From positions 620,001-684,000 of the forward strand of contig OZ249404.1 in NCBI GenBank assembly GCA_965235075.1: 64,000 nucleotides of DNA. Reading direction: 5' to 3'. Both the position numbers and the translations under genes were made by a program. This DNA is from Fontibacterium medardense. Lineage in GTDB: Bacteria; Pseudomonadota; Alphaproteobacteria; Pelagibacterales; Pelagibacteraceae. Below the pieces are notes generated by a model. The model did no database searches, was not told the DNA's origin, and saw nothing but the letters and a program-made list of their open reading frames with translations. This document shows, in pieces, positions 1 through 7,940 of the stretch. How positions within the stretch are numbered: the first letter of the stretch is position 1; the number at the start of each line of letters is the position of its first letter.

Positions 1-144
1 AACTCCAGTTGTAAATATTAGAAACATCCATAAAGAAATATCTTTAGTACTTTTGGTTTTCCAAACTTTGTAAGCCTGGGGAACAAAGGCAACTGTTGTG
101 CAAAAGCCAGAAAAAAAACCGATATAGGTTATGTATTTGTCCAT
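1..144 (-). CDS. SemiSWEET / PQ-loop sugar transporter, 3' part cut by window edge
   Basis: The minus strand reads from an ATG at 144-142 to the window edge with no stop, giving 48 residues that begin MDKYITYIGFFSGFCTTVAF. A Pro-Gln pair (FVPQAYKVWK) followed by a TKST-D-S pattern is the signature of SemiSWEET/MtN3 half-transporters, small three-helix membrane proteins that act as dimers to move sugars. The ATG overlaps the TGA of the upstream phosphoethanolamine transferase gene by one base (TGATG), so the two are probably translated together. The substrate cannot be told from sequence. The C-terminal part lies outside the window. Confidence 0.8.
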   Translation of the reverse strand, partial: MDKYITYIGFFSGFCTTVAFVPQAYKVWKTKSTKDISLWMFLIFTTGV

Positions 145-1730
145 CAATTAATTAAACTGAAATCTTTTTTATAAACAGAACTTTGGACTTTAAACAAATT
201 AAACAAAGTATGAGGAAGATAATCATGATTTAATTTTTTATCAGCCATGCTTTTAATCTTCGACGAATTAATATCTTGATTTTTAATCATTTGATCTGAA
301 AGCCACAGAACCATCGCAAAATCTGTTTCTTCTTTTGGAGCAATTTTTTTTGGAAGACCGTGTAAATAAATACCATATTCCCCTAATGACTCTCCATGAT
401 CTGAGGCATAGAACATGAATGTATTATATTCTTTCTTTTCTTTTAAAATATCTATCAACTTTGAGAGAAAGTAATCTGTATAAACAATTGTATTATCATA
501 GGCATTATTTAGTTCATCTTGGCTGCAGTTTTGAGGAGTATCATTGTTGCAGTATGGCTTAAATTTTGCAAATTTTTCAGGAAATCTTTTGTAATATCTA
601 GGACCGTGCGATCCCATTGTATGCAAAACAATTAAGATATCTTCTTTATTATTTTTTAAAATTTGACTCGTTATATCTAATAACTTTTCATCTAAAATAG
701 TATTTTTATCTTCTGTGCCTGAAACTTTAAGAAGATCAAGCGTCTCAATTCTTTTGCAAACATTCTTACAACTTGAATTATTATTTACCCAAATAGTTTT
801 AACTCCAGCGAAAGATAAAACATCAAGAACATTACTTTGATTTTTTGCCTTTGATTGAGTATAGTTTTTTTCACCATTCAAGAAAAACATACATGGAACT
901 GAATATGCCGTAGCGGTTCCACAAGATGTTGTATTCTTAAAACTAAAAACGCCTTTATTTTTTAAATAAGGATTAGTTTCTTTATGATATCCGTTTAATG
1001 AGAACCTATCTGCTCTAGCTGTCTCTCCAACAACCATAATACCAATTGTTTTTTTATCATTTTTTATTAATTTTGCATCCTCTCCTAATTTTGTAAATCT
1101 ACTCTCGCCCCGTAAAGATAACTTAGTCAATCGATAAGCGGACATTAAGGTATATAAAGGCGTAATATGTTGGTTAAGTATATTATTTTGTCTTGTTATA
1201 AAACTTACCTGTTTAAAATTTGCAAAAGTTATGACCGCAACAATTAAAAATGCAGTTACAATTAAGGATAATCTTATAAGGAAATCCTTTTTAAATGATC
1301 CATATTCAATCTCTATAAAATAAATAATAACGCTTGGAATAATACCAAAAAAAAAAATATGAATAAATAAACCCACAGACATCAAGTCCATAGCCTCATG
1401 AACATCTGTTTCAAGAACATTGGTTATCATGTGCTCATCAATCGTCACTCCAAATTGCTGGTTATAAAAACTTAAAATTGCTGAAAGGATAATTAGAAAA
1501 ATTGTTAATGGCTTAAGAACGTACTTTTGTCCAAAAATTAGCAATAAAATGGAAATTACTGTAATTATTGCAATAATAATTGCAAAAAAGAAATAAATGG
1601 ATGGAAAACTAGAAAATCCAATTTTTCCATACAGAATTTTTAAAAACTTTAGATTGTATACAAAGGTAATAAATAGCGAGGTAAGTAATATAAAATAATA
1701 AAATTTAATTTTCTTTCTTAAAAAAGACAT
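144..1730 (-). CDS. eptA: Lipid A phosphoethanolamine transferase, EptA family
   Basis: This 528-residue protein has about five N-terminal membrane helices within residues 10-170, then a periplasmic sulfatase-fold domain. The visible alkaline-phosphatase-superfamily signatures are GETARAD (235-241), the nucleophile region SCGTATA with the likely catalytic Thr272, and a C-terminal SDHGESLGE metal-binding motif. Family members move phosphoethanolamine from phosphatidylethanolamine to lipid A phosphates in the periplasm. Several Cys residues in the soluble domain fit the disulfides known from EptA. Length matches the family. An lpxC gene in the same window shows that lipid A is made here. A related glycan target rather than lipid A is possible. 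It leads into the SemiSWEET gene with a one-base overlap. Confidence 0.85.
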   Translation of the reverse strand: MSFLRKKIKFYYFILLTSLFITFVYNLKFLKILYGKIGFSSFPSIYFFFAIIIAIITVISILLLIFGQKYVLKPLTIFLIILSAILSFYNQQFGVTIDEHMITNVLETDVHEAMDLMSVGLFIHIFFFGIIPSVIIYFIEIEYGSFKKDFLIRLSLIVTAFLIVAVITFANFKQVSFITRQNNILNQHITPLYTLMSAYRLTKLSLRGESRFTKLGEDAKLIKNDKKTIGIMVVGETARADRFSLNGYHKETNPYLKNKGVFSFKNTTSCGTATAYSVPCMFFLNGEKNYTQSKAKNQSNVLDVLSFAGVKTIWVNNNSSCKNVCKRIETLDLLKVSGTEDKNTILDEKLLDITSQILKNNKEDILIVLHTMGSHGPRYYKRFPEKFAKFKPYCNNDTPQNCSQDELNNAYDNTIVYTDYFLSKLIDILKEKKEYNTFMFYASDHGESLGEYGIYLHGLPKKIAPKEETDFAMVLWLSDQMIKNQDINSSKIKSMADKKLNHDYLPHTLFNLFKVQSSVYKKDFSLIN

Positions 1731-1743
1731 TTAAATATTTTTT

Positions 1744-3234
1744 TTAATTAAAAGATTCTTTATTTTTATATTTATTTCTATTGCCTGTATTAAAATTTCT
1801 ATTTTTGAAATCTTTAGATTTTTTACTAAAAAATTTTGGCTTTTCTCTGTCGCTTTTTCTTCTATAATCTTTTTCAACGCCCTCTCTTGGTTTATTCTCT
1901 TTAAAACCCTCGATATTTCTAGGCTTAAATCTCTCTGAATGTACACTGCCTCTAAATTTATCTGTAGATATGTATTCTCTAGATCTTTCTCCTGGCTTAT
2001 TTGCTCTAAAACCTTCTGAAGATCTGCTACGACCAAAACTTGGTTTACCTCCCCTATTTCTATCTCTTCCTCCACCTCTTCTTTTATTTTTATAATCTCT
2101 TTGAAATCCACCACTTCCGCTTCTGCCTTTAGAAAAATTTTCTTTCTTTTTAGTTGGGTCTAACAATCTCTCAATGGCATTCCATTTTTCTCTATCACTA
2201 TTAGTAATAAAAGATAATGACGAGCCTTCAGCTCCTGCTCTAGCAGTTCTGCCCATACGGTGAATATAATCTTCAGCAACCTGTGGAAGATCGTAATTTA
2301 TAACATGCTCAATATGAGGAACATCAAGACCTCTTGCGGCAATATCTGTTGCTACAAGTATAGTAAATTTCTTATTTCTAAAAGCGCTCATCACAGTAGT
2401 TCTTTTACTTTGTCTTAGATTACCATGTAGCGCATCTGCCTTGAATTTTTCTTTACAAAGCTTTGCAGCTAAATTTTTTGAATTATGTTTTGTTTTAACG
2501 AATACTAAAATTGAGCCAGTTCTTTGCTGCAATTGTTTAATTAATTCAGGATATTTTTGTTCTTGTTGTATATGAATAACTTCTTGTTTAATTTTAATTG
2601 ATGGCACATTTGTTGCCCCCATAGAAACTCTTTCAGGATTTTTTAAATACTTAGCTGACATTCTAACAATTTCTTCAGGTAGAGTTGCTGAAAACATTAA
2701 TGTTTGTTTTTTTACTGGCAGGTATTTTAATATTCTATCAATTTGAATTCCAAAACCCATATCAAGCATTCGATCTGTTTCATCTAAAACTAAAAAACCT
2801 GTATCTGATAATTTTAATGACTTTCTATCTAAGTGATCATTAATTCTACCTGGTGTTCCTACAATTATTCTTGGACGTGATTTAAGTTGTCCTAACTGCT
2901 TATGCATCGACTCTCCTCCAATTAAACATGCTGCTTTGATTGGATTATTTCTTCCAAGCAACTGAATGATTACTGCTATCACTTGGTTTGCAAGTTCACG
3001 AGTTGGAGTTAATATTAATGCTGAACCTTGTTTTGATCTACTTAACAGTTCAACTAATGGAATGCTAAAGGCAGCTGTTTTTCCAGTTCCAGTTTGTGCT
3101 GAACCTAAAATATCACGCCCTTCCAGAGCAAGTGGTATAGAGCTTATTTGAATAGGAGTTGGCGCTGTAAAGTTCATTCGCGCTAATGAATTTTTTAAGT
3201 TTTGCGAAAGGCTAAAGCCTTCAAAATTAATCAT
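1744..3234 (-). CDS. rhlE: DEAD-box ATP-dependent RNA helicase, RhlE type
   Basis: A 496-residue superfamily 2 helicase. The Q motif (PTPIQ), motif I AQTGTGKT (46-53), Ia PTRELANQ, Ib TPGR, motif II at 151-154, motif III SAT and motif VI HRMGRTARAG are all present in order. Motif II reads DETD instead of DEAD, keeping the Asp-Glu pair needed for Mg-ATP and the final Asp. From about residue 365 the protein is a low-complexity tail rich in Arg, Lys, Gly and Ser, typical of RNA-binding tails of RhlE/CsdA proteins. Role: unwinding RNA duplexes in ribosome assembly or mRNA decay, useful in cold water. The long antisense ORF over the tail is a shadow of its repetitive codons. Confidence 0.9.
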   Translation of the reverse strand: MINFEGFSLSQNLKNSLARMNFTAPTPIQISSIPLALEGRDILGSAQTGTGKTAAFSIPLVELLSRSKQGSALILTPTRELANQVIAVIIQLLGRNNPIKAACLIGGESMHKQLGQLKSRPRIIVGTPGRINDHLDRKSLKLSDTGFLVLDETDRMLDMGFGIQIDRILKYLPVKKQTLMFSATLPEEIVRMSAKYLKNPERVSMGATNVPSIKIKQEVIHIQQEQKYPELIKQLQQRTGSILVFVKTKHNSKNLAAKLCKEKFKADALHGNLRQSKRTTVMSAFRNKKFTILVATDIAARGLDVPHIEHVINYDLPQVAEDYIHRMGRTARAGAEGSSLSFITNSDREKWNAIERLLDPTKKKENFSKGRSGSGGFQRDYKNKRRGGGRDRNRGGKPSFGRSRSSEGFRANKPGERSREYISTDKFRGSVHSERFKPRNIEGFKENKPREGVEKDYRRKSDREKPKFFSKKSKDFKNRNFNTGNRNKYKNKESFN

Positions 3235-3364
3235 TTAAGTTTGGGGAAAGTTGTAAGTAAAAATTTAATAAAATTATTTAATAATAAAATATAACCTTTA
3301 TCAGTTAACAAGCTTATTTAAAGCTTTATTGAAGAAAAATTTGGCTTTGTTTCGTAAAATTTGA

Positions 3365-3781
3365 TTAGGAAGCCTTTTTGTCATGTTCTAGATACTTAAC
3401 TTTATCAGTATCTGATCTTTTAACTTTGTCTTTTTTAATTTTTTGAATATGTCCAGAGATATCAGCGCCATTTAAAACGCTTAAATTAGTAAAAAAATGA
3501 ATATCTCCTCTTACGACGCCATTTTCTCCAATGTAAATAATTTCAGATTCTACATTTCCAACAAAATGACCTAGAATCTCAATTTTTTCGGCTTGGACTT
3601 GACCTTTAACACTTCCCGTTTCTAATATTCTTAATATTTTTGCTTTGATATTCCCTTTTACTTTTCCGGCAATTTCAATTTCACCTTTACAATCTATTTC
3701 TCCCTCAAAACGCAATGTTTCTCCTAAATGCGAAAATCCATCTATTTGATTTTGTAATTTTTTATCTAATTTAAAAAACAT
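3365..3781 (-). CDS. Bactofilin-family cytoskeletal protein (second of pair)
   Basis: A 138-residue protein whose core (about 20-110) is a run of short hydrophobic/glycine strands such as GEIEIAGKVKGNIKAK, the right-handed beta-helix pattern of bactofilins (polymer-forming cytoskeletal, DUF583). The N-terminus is short and charged, and the C-terminal 25 residues are Lys/Asp-rich and probably disordered. Bactofilins polymerise without nucleotide and scaffold cell-wall or polar proteins at the inner membrane face. The start lies two bases after the stop of the other bactofilin gene, so both come from one transcript and may co-polymerise, as BacA/BacB do in Caulobacter. Confidence 0.85.
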   Translation of the reverse strand: MFFKLDKKLQNQIDGFSHLGETLRFEGEIDCKGEIEIAGKVKGNIKAKILRILETGSVKGQVQAEKIEILGHFVGNVESEIIYIGENGVVRGDIHFFTNLSVLNGADISGHIQKIKKDKVKRSDTDKVKYLEHDKKAS

Positions 3782-3783
3782 TA

Positions 3784-4116
3784 TTAATCTTTATTGTTGT
3801 TCGTTATTTTTTTTCTTGTTGAAGCGGCAATTTCTAATTGGGCACCCTCATCAACAAGTAAATTTCTATGGAATAATTTTCCTCTAACTTTAGCACTGTT
3901 ATTTAAATGAATTTTATCTGATGAAAGGTCTCCAGTTACCTGACCACCAACTTCAATATTATGATCTGCCGATATATTGCCTGTAACATTCCCATTTTCT
4001 TTAATAATAACTTCTTCAGCTTTTATATCGCCTAATAGCACTCCATCCAAAGTGATGCTACTATTTTCACTAATATTACCTTGTAGTTTTGTATCTCTTA
4101 AAATTACTGATGGCAT
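3784..4116 (-). CDS. Bactofilin-family cytoskeletal protein (first of pair)
   Basis: A 110-residue protein with the same repeating beta-helix pattern as its downstream neighbour, seen in stretches such as LQGNISENSSITLDGVLLGD and VTGNISADHNIEVGGQVTGD. The whole chain is nearly all bactofilin domain, with a short Lys/Asn tail and no membrane segment. It is the promoter-proximal gene of a two-gene bactofilin operon; the second follows after two bases. Known bactofilins form filaments that place peptidoglycan enzymes or chromosome-segregation proteins. Which of these applies here cannot be read from the sequence. Confidence 0.85.
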   Translation of the reverse strand: MPSVILRDTKLQGNISENSSITLDGVLLGDIKAEEVIIKENGNVTGNISADHNIEVGGQVTGDLSSDKIHLNNSAKVRGKLFHRNLLVDEGAQLEIAASTRKKITNNNKD

Positions 4117-4214
4117 AAATTATAAAATCCGATTAAATAATGAATACAAGAGTTTAGCAAGCATTTATTAATGTTATAATTCTTAAAAAATATTAAATAA
4201 AAATAAAAAATTTT

Positions 4215-4742
4215 ATGAAAAGAGTTGAGATTTTATTAGAAAAAACAATATTTGCATCACGCTGGATACTTGCTCCGTTTTACTTGGGCTTGTCTTTAAG
4301 TTTATTAGTTTTGCTTTATGAATTTGGTAGAGAAATATTTCACTTTTTTACAATCATTCATGAAACGGATATTGCAGGTGTTTTGCTTTTTATACTAAGT
4401 CTTGTTGATATTTCGCTTGCTGCAAATTTATTAATTATTGTTATTTTTTCAGGTTACGAAAATTTCGTATCTAAAATTCATATTAAAGACCATGAGGACA
4501 AACCTGAATGGATGGGTCATGTAGACTTTACAGATTTAAAAATTAAACTAATTTCATCAATTGTTGCTATTTCAGGAATTCATTTGCTAAAAATATTTAT
4601 GAATTTGGATAAATATTCAAAAGATACTATTATTTTATATGTTGTCGTACATCTAACCTTCGTTGTTAGTGGAGTGCTTCTTGCGATGATGGACTACATT
4701 ATGAACAGAAGTGTAAGTAAACATTCTAAAAGTAAAAAATAG
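4215..4742 (+). CDS. YqhA / UPF0114 family inner-membrane protein
   Basis: A 175-residue membrane protein with the conserved UPF0114 (TIGR00645, YqhA) beginning: residues 1-20 read MKRVEILLEKTIFASRWILA. Four hydrophobic segments lie near residues 18-40, 53-78, 110-128 and 138-160. The family is widespread in proteobacteria but has no established function. The gene is divergent from the bactofilin pair, with about 100 bp between them, and has no obvious partner downstream: a 94-bp gap separates it from the next gene. Confidence 0.8.
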   Translation: MKRVEILLEKTIFASRWILAPFYLGLSLSLLVLLYEFGREIFHFFTIIHETDIAGVLLFILSLVDISLAANLLIIVIFSGYENFVSKIHIKDHEDKPEWMGHVDFTDLKIKLISSIVAISGIHLLKIFMNLDKYSKDTIILYVVVHLTFVVSGVLLAMMDYIMNRSVSKHSKSKK

Positions 4743-4836
4743 TTCATAAACAACCGTGTTAAGAAGAATTGTTTTTAAAATAATAAAAATTAAACGATAG
4801 AAATTTGAATATTATTAAGATTTAATTACATTATAT

Positions 4837-5166
4837 ATGAAGCAAGATTACTCAGTAAAAGACATCTTGAATGCCGTAGATGACATTTTAAAAGTTAAAT
4901 CCTCTCAAGAATCAAATAAAAAAATTTCAAACGAAATTCCTGTAAAAGATATTTTAAGTGCTGTAGATAATATTTTAAAAGTTAAATCTCTTCAAAACCC
5001 GGCAAAAAAAATTATAAATGAAATTTATGTAGAAAAGGAGAGTGTAAAAAAATTAGTAAGCAATCTAGAATCTAAAAAAGAAAATGAAATGAAAAAAAAA
5101 TATGATTTATTGGTAGTAAATAATGCTAAAGATATTTTAATATTAAACCGTATTATTTTTAAATGA
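4837..5166 (+). CDS. Small protein with 29-residue tandem repeats, possibly PopZ-helix-like
   Basis: I do not recognise this 109-residue protein as a named family. It contains two near-identical 29-residue units (residues 7-35 and 36-64), each beginning VKDIL-(N/S)-AVD-(D/N)-ILKVKS, followed by a Lys/Glu-rich coiled-coil-like stretch and a C-terminal AKDILILNRIIFK that echoes the repeat start. The pattern of the helix resembles the N-terminal MEEILASIRRII client-binding helix of the alphaproteobacterial pole organiser PopZ, but only in hydrophobic spacing. No signal peptide or membrane segment is seen. Its stop overlaps the start of the zinc-ribbon gene (ATGA), indicating translational coupling. 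That function is inference. Confidence 0.6.
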   Translation: MKQDYSVKDILNAVDDILKVKSSQESNKKISNEIPVKDILSAVDNILKVKSLQNPAKKIINEIYVEKESVKKLVSNLESKKENEMKKKYDLLVVNNAKDILILNRIIFK

Positions 5167-5615
5167 TTATTGAGTGCGCATGCAAAAAATATAAATTTGC
5201 AGTTAAAGCTGAGGAAATTGGTATTAATGGTCGAGTTGTTCAGTGTGGGGTTTGTGATCAAAAATGGTTTCAAGAACCAGCAAGTTCTGAAGAATTTAAA
5301 GTTTTAAAAGAAAACCACATAAAAGAAGAAGAGGAAAAAAAAGAAAAAGCTAAAAATCAAAAAACAATAAAAGAAAAGCCTAGCAAAAACTATGTTCCAA
5401 TTAAATATGAAAACAAAAGCAAAATAAATTATACAAAAATTTTTTTAACTACTCTGGTTATTTCTATAATTAGTATAGTTTTTAGCTTTGAAAATAGAGA
5501 ATATATACTTAATAAAAATCCTGAGTTTGCTGATTTCTTTAGTCTCTTAGAAGAGTTTGTTGAATATTTAAAAATTAATTATTCAGATATTATAAATGCA
5601 TTCATACCGAAATAA
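5163..5615 (+). CDS. MJ0042-type zinc-ribbon protein with one membrane span (ZitP-like)
   Basis: A 150-residue protein. The first 40 residues form an MJ0042-type zinc ribbon with Cys5, Cys7, Cys28 and Cys31 and the typical G-N/D-G-R-V-V-Q-C motif and a Trp after the last pair. The first knuckle is C-x-C rather than the usual C-x2-C. A Lys/Glu-rich linker (about 50-85) leads to a membrane span near 89-108 and a short C-terminal part of about 40 residues. In Caulobacter the related ZitP binds the pole organiser PopZ. The gene starts inside the stop of the repeat protein (4-bp overlap), suggesting that the two products act together; the link to polarity is inferred. Confidence 0.75.
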   Translation: MIIECACKKYKFAVKAEEIGINGRVVQCGVCDQKWFQEPASSEEFKVLKENHIKEEEEKKEKAKNQKTIKEKPSKNYVPIKYENKSKINYTKIFLTTLVISIISIVFSFENREYILNKNPEFADFFSLLEEFVEYLKINYSDIINAFIPK

Positions 5616-5628
5616 AAATAAATAATTT

Positions 5629-5727
5629 ATGAGCTTAATTACAGGTCTTATACTCTTCGTCGTTGGTGTAGTTGGAACTATTCTATTTTTTATATTTTTA
5701 TCTTGGGTCGAAAATAATAAAAAATAA
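5629..5727 (+). CDS. Single-span membrane microprotein, 32 residues
   Basis: An ATG at 5629 opens a 32-residue frame that begins MSLITGLILFVVGVVGTILF and ends WVENNKK. It is one hydrophobic helix of about 24 residues with a short charged cytoplasmic-type tail. It starts 13 bases after the zinc-ribbon gene on the same strand, so it likely shares that transcript, and ends exactly where the stop codon of the opposite-strand microprotein gene begins. No family is recognised. Its existence rests on size, hydrophobicity, a clean start and the fit into the gap. Confidence 0.5.
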   Translation: MSLITGLILFVVGVVGTILFFIFLSWVENNKK

Positions 5728-5847
5728 TTAATAACAAAGTTTAGAAATTAAAAAGTACAGCTCCATACCTTTAGTTTGATAGGAATAAGTGACTGCCAAA
5801 AGAAACAAAACGAAACCTACCCATAAAAAAAATATTGGTCTGCTCAT
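5728..5847 (-). CDS. Single-span membrane microprotein, 39 residues, coupled to MFS gene
   Basis: The minus strand holds a 39-residue frame beginning MSRPIFFLWVGFVLFLLAVT and ending ISKLCY. Its ATG overlaps the TGA of the MFS transporter gene in the pattern ATGA, which strongly suggests translational coupling and a real gene. It is one membrane helix followed by a short polar tail. Such microproteins often attach to a larger membrane protein, so the MFS carrier is the obvious candidate partner; this is inference. The stop codon abuts the stop of the convergent microprotein gene without any intervening base. Confidence 0.6.
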   Translation of the reverse strand: MSRPIFFLWVGFVLFLLAVTYSYQTKGMELYFLISKLCY

Positions 5848-7052
5848 ACCGCTTGTCTTTCTAGTCTTGCTATCGTTTTTTCTTCAATTGGATAATTAAT
5901 GATTGCTCCAAATACTCCAAGTGCAATTGAAATATACCAAACAATATCATAAGAGCCTGTCACGTCATAAACTTTGCCTCCCAACCAACCTCCTAAAAAA
6001 GCTCCAACTTGATGAAATAAAAATGCAATCCCATAAAGCATGCTCATATTTTTAACACCAAAAACTGTCGTAATTGTTCCTTGGGTTAGAGGAATTGTTG
6101 AAAGCCATAAGACTCCCATTAAAGCTGCAAATACATAAGCTGTTAAATTTGAAACAGGAAATAAAATAAAAATTAAAATAATTACTGCACGAGATGCATA
6201 AATAGAACTTAAGAGTAAAGGTTTTCTAATTTTAGCTCCTAAAAATCCTGCATAATAAGTTCCAAAAATATTAAATAGTCCTATTAACGCTAATACAATA
6301 GTTCCTATTTGTGGTGACAAACCTTTATCAATTAAGAATGCAGGCGCGTGAGTCATAATAAAAAGGATATGAAAGCCGCATACAAAGAATCCAAAACATA
6401 ATAACCAGAAACCTTTATGACCAAAGGCCTCCGTTAATACTTCTTTTAATGATAAATCTTGAGTGCTTGTTTGCTGTATTGGTTTTTCAAACATAGGAAC
6501 TGCGAGAACTAACATTATAAGTGTAAGTAAAGATAAAATACCAAAAGCTAAAGTTGGCCCAAAACTTTGTAATAATACTAATGAAGCTGGCAACATTATA
6601 AATTGTCCAAGGGATGCGCTCGACATTGCAATTCCAATTGAAACGCTTCTTTTCTCAGGTGTTACAGATCTGCTAATTGCTCCAAAGATTGGAAATGTAA
6701 CTCCTGATATCCCAATTCCTAAAATTCCTGATGCAATAATAAATCCTGTTTTTGTTGTAAGAAATCCCATTAAAAATAAACCTAGACAATAAAGAATGCT
6801 ACCAACGCATACGACAACGCCAGCTCCGATCTTGTCAGAAATTCTGCCAGTAAAAGGTTGCCAAATTCCCCACATTAAATTTTGAAACGCAAGACCCATT
6901 GCAAATACTTCTCTACCCCACTGATTTTTTTCGCTGATTGGAATTAAAAAAATTCCAAAGGAGTGTCTAATACCAAATGCAAGTGCAAGTAGAATTGAAC
7001 CTGCGATTAACACAAATATTGGCTGTCTAAATTTATCTAACACTTGAAACAT
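5844..7052 (-). CDS. Major facilitator superfamily transporter
   Basis: A 402-residue protein with twelve hydrophobic segments in the two six-helix halves of the major facilitator superfamily. The conserved loop 2-3 motif is seen as GRISDKIGAG near residue 75, and the N-terminus has the IRHSFGIFLIPIS helix common in the oxalate/formate and monocarboxylate type carriers. A role in moving a small organic anion is likely, but the substrate cannot be assigned. A 39-residue membrane microprotein gene is coupled to its 3' end, and it is divergent from a TauE-type permease gene across a 45-bp promoter gap. Confidence 0.85.
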   Translation of the reverse strand: MFQVLDKFRQPIFVLIAGSILLALAFGIRHSFGIFLIPISEKNQWGREVFAMGLAFQNLMWGIWQPFTGRISDKIGAGVVVCVGSILYCLGLFLMGFLTTKTGFIIASGILGIGISGVTFPIFGAISRSVTPEKRSVSIGIAMSSASLGQFIMLPASLVLLQSFGPTLAFGILSLLTLIMLVLAVPMFEKPIQQTSTQDLSLKEVLTEAFGHKGFWLLCFGFFVCGFHILFIMTHAPAFLIDKGLSPQIGTIVLALIGLFNIFGTYYAGFLGAKIRKPLLLSSIYASRAVIILIFILFPVSNLTAYVFAALMGVLWLSTIPLTQGTITTVFGVKNMSMLYGIAFLFHQVGAFLGGWLGGKVYDVTGSYDIVWYISIALGVFGAIINYPIEEKTIARLERQAV

Positions 7053-7097
7053 GCTTATTAACTAATAACATTATTTGTAAAATAATAAATTTATATA

Positions 7098-7940
7098 ATG
7101 AGCGATAAGGTATTTCGAGTTTTATTTGGCCTATTAGTTGTTTCTGCAATAACAATGTTAACCTATTATCGTGGGATCGATGCCACTCCTTTTAATAGTG
7201 ATTTATTTTTTTGGGCTTTATTATTTGGATCGGTCGCTGCATTAATAGATGGTAGCTTGGGAATGGCTTATGGAGTAACAGGTGTAGCCTTTTTACTGGG
7301 CTATGGAATTTCTCCTGTTAAAGCAGTTGCTTATATTCATATTGCTGAGATTTTTGTCTCAGGATCGTCAGGATTAAATCACTGGAAAATTGGAAATGTT
7401 GACACCAAACTATTTAAGAAACTTCTAATACCAGGAATCATTGGTTCTATTCTTGGAGCTTTAATAATAACTAAAGTTAAAATTCCTTATTTATCAATCG
7501 TGATTTCTATTTATTTACTGTTTATGGGAATATTTCTAATTGCAAAAGCTTATACAAAGATCAAATTACAATTCAAACAAAAAAGTACAATTGTCGTTCC
7601 TCTTGCAGTGACCGGTGGATTTGTCGATGGTGCTGCTGGTGGCGGTTGGGGACCTGTTGTTACAACAAGTTTGTTAGGCGGAAAAATGTTGCCAAAAAAA
7701 GTTATTGGGACTGTTAATGCTTCTGAGTTTTTTATTAATTTAGCATCAGCAACTACTCTTTTATTTTTAGTAAAGATTACGGACTGGGAGGCATTAGCTG
7801 GGCTTATAATTGGTGGTTTTTTAATGGCTCCTTATGCTGCAAAAGCTACTTCGAAAATGAGTGTTAAAATGATTTTAACAGTGGTTGGCTGTCTTATTAT
7901 AATATTAAGTATTAGAAAAATTATTCCGCTCTTTATATAA
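7098..7940 (+). CDS. TauE/SafE-family membrane permease
   Basis: A 280-residue membrane protein of the TauE/SafE (DUF81) family, with seven to eight hydrophobic segments. The two internal half-repeats are visible: AALIDGSLGMAYGVTG near residues 48-63 and GGFVDGAAGGGWGPVVTT near 170-187, the family's Gly-rich signature. Members export or import sulfite, sulfoacetate, sulfonates and related organosulfur anions. Sulfur handling suits the methionine and methionine sulfoxide genes elsewhere in the window, but there is no direct link. Its 3' end overlaps the convergent antiporter gene by 8 bp. Confidence 0.85.
   Translation: MSDKVFRVLFGLLVVSAITMLTYYRGIDATPFNSDLFFWALLFGSVAALIDGSLGMAYGVTGVAFLLGYGISPVKAVAYIHIAEIFVSGSSGLNHWKIGNVDTKLFKKLLIPGIIGSILGALIITKVKIPYLSIVISIYLLFMGIFLIAKAYTKIKLQFKQKSTIVVPLAVTGGFVDGAAGGGWGPVVTTSLLGGKMLPKKVIGTVNASEFFINLASATTLLFLVKITDWEALAGLIIGGFLMAPYAAKATSKMSVKMILTVVGCLIIILSIRKIIPLFI

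Noticed and set aside
1731..2114. 127-codon minus-strand ORF overlapping the end of the RNA helicase gene
   Set aside because: Low-complexity Glu/Ile/Lys translation in another frame of the repetitive Arg/Gly-rich tail; the helicase frame has clear motifs, so this is a shadow.
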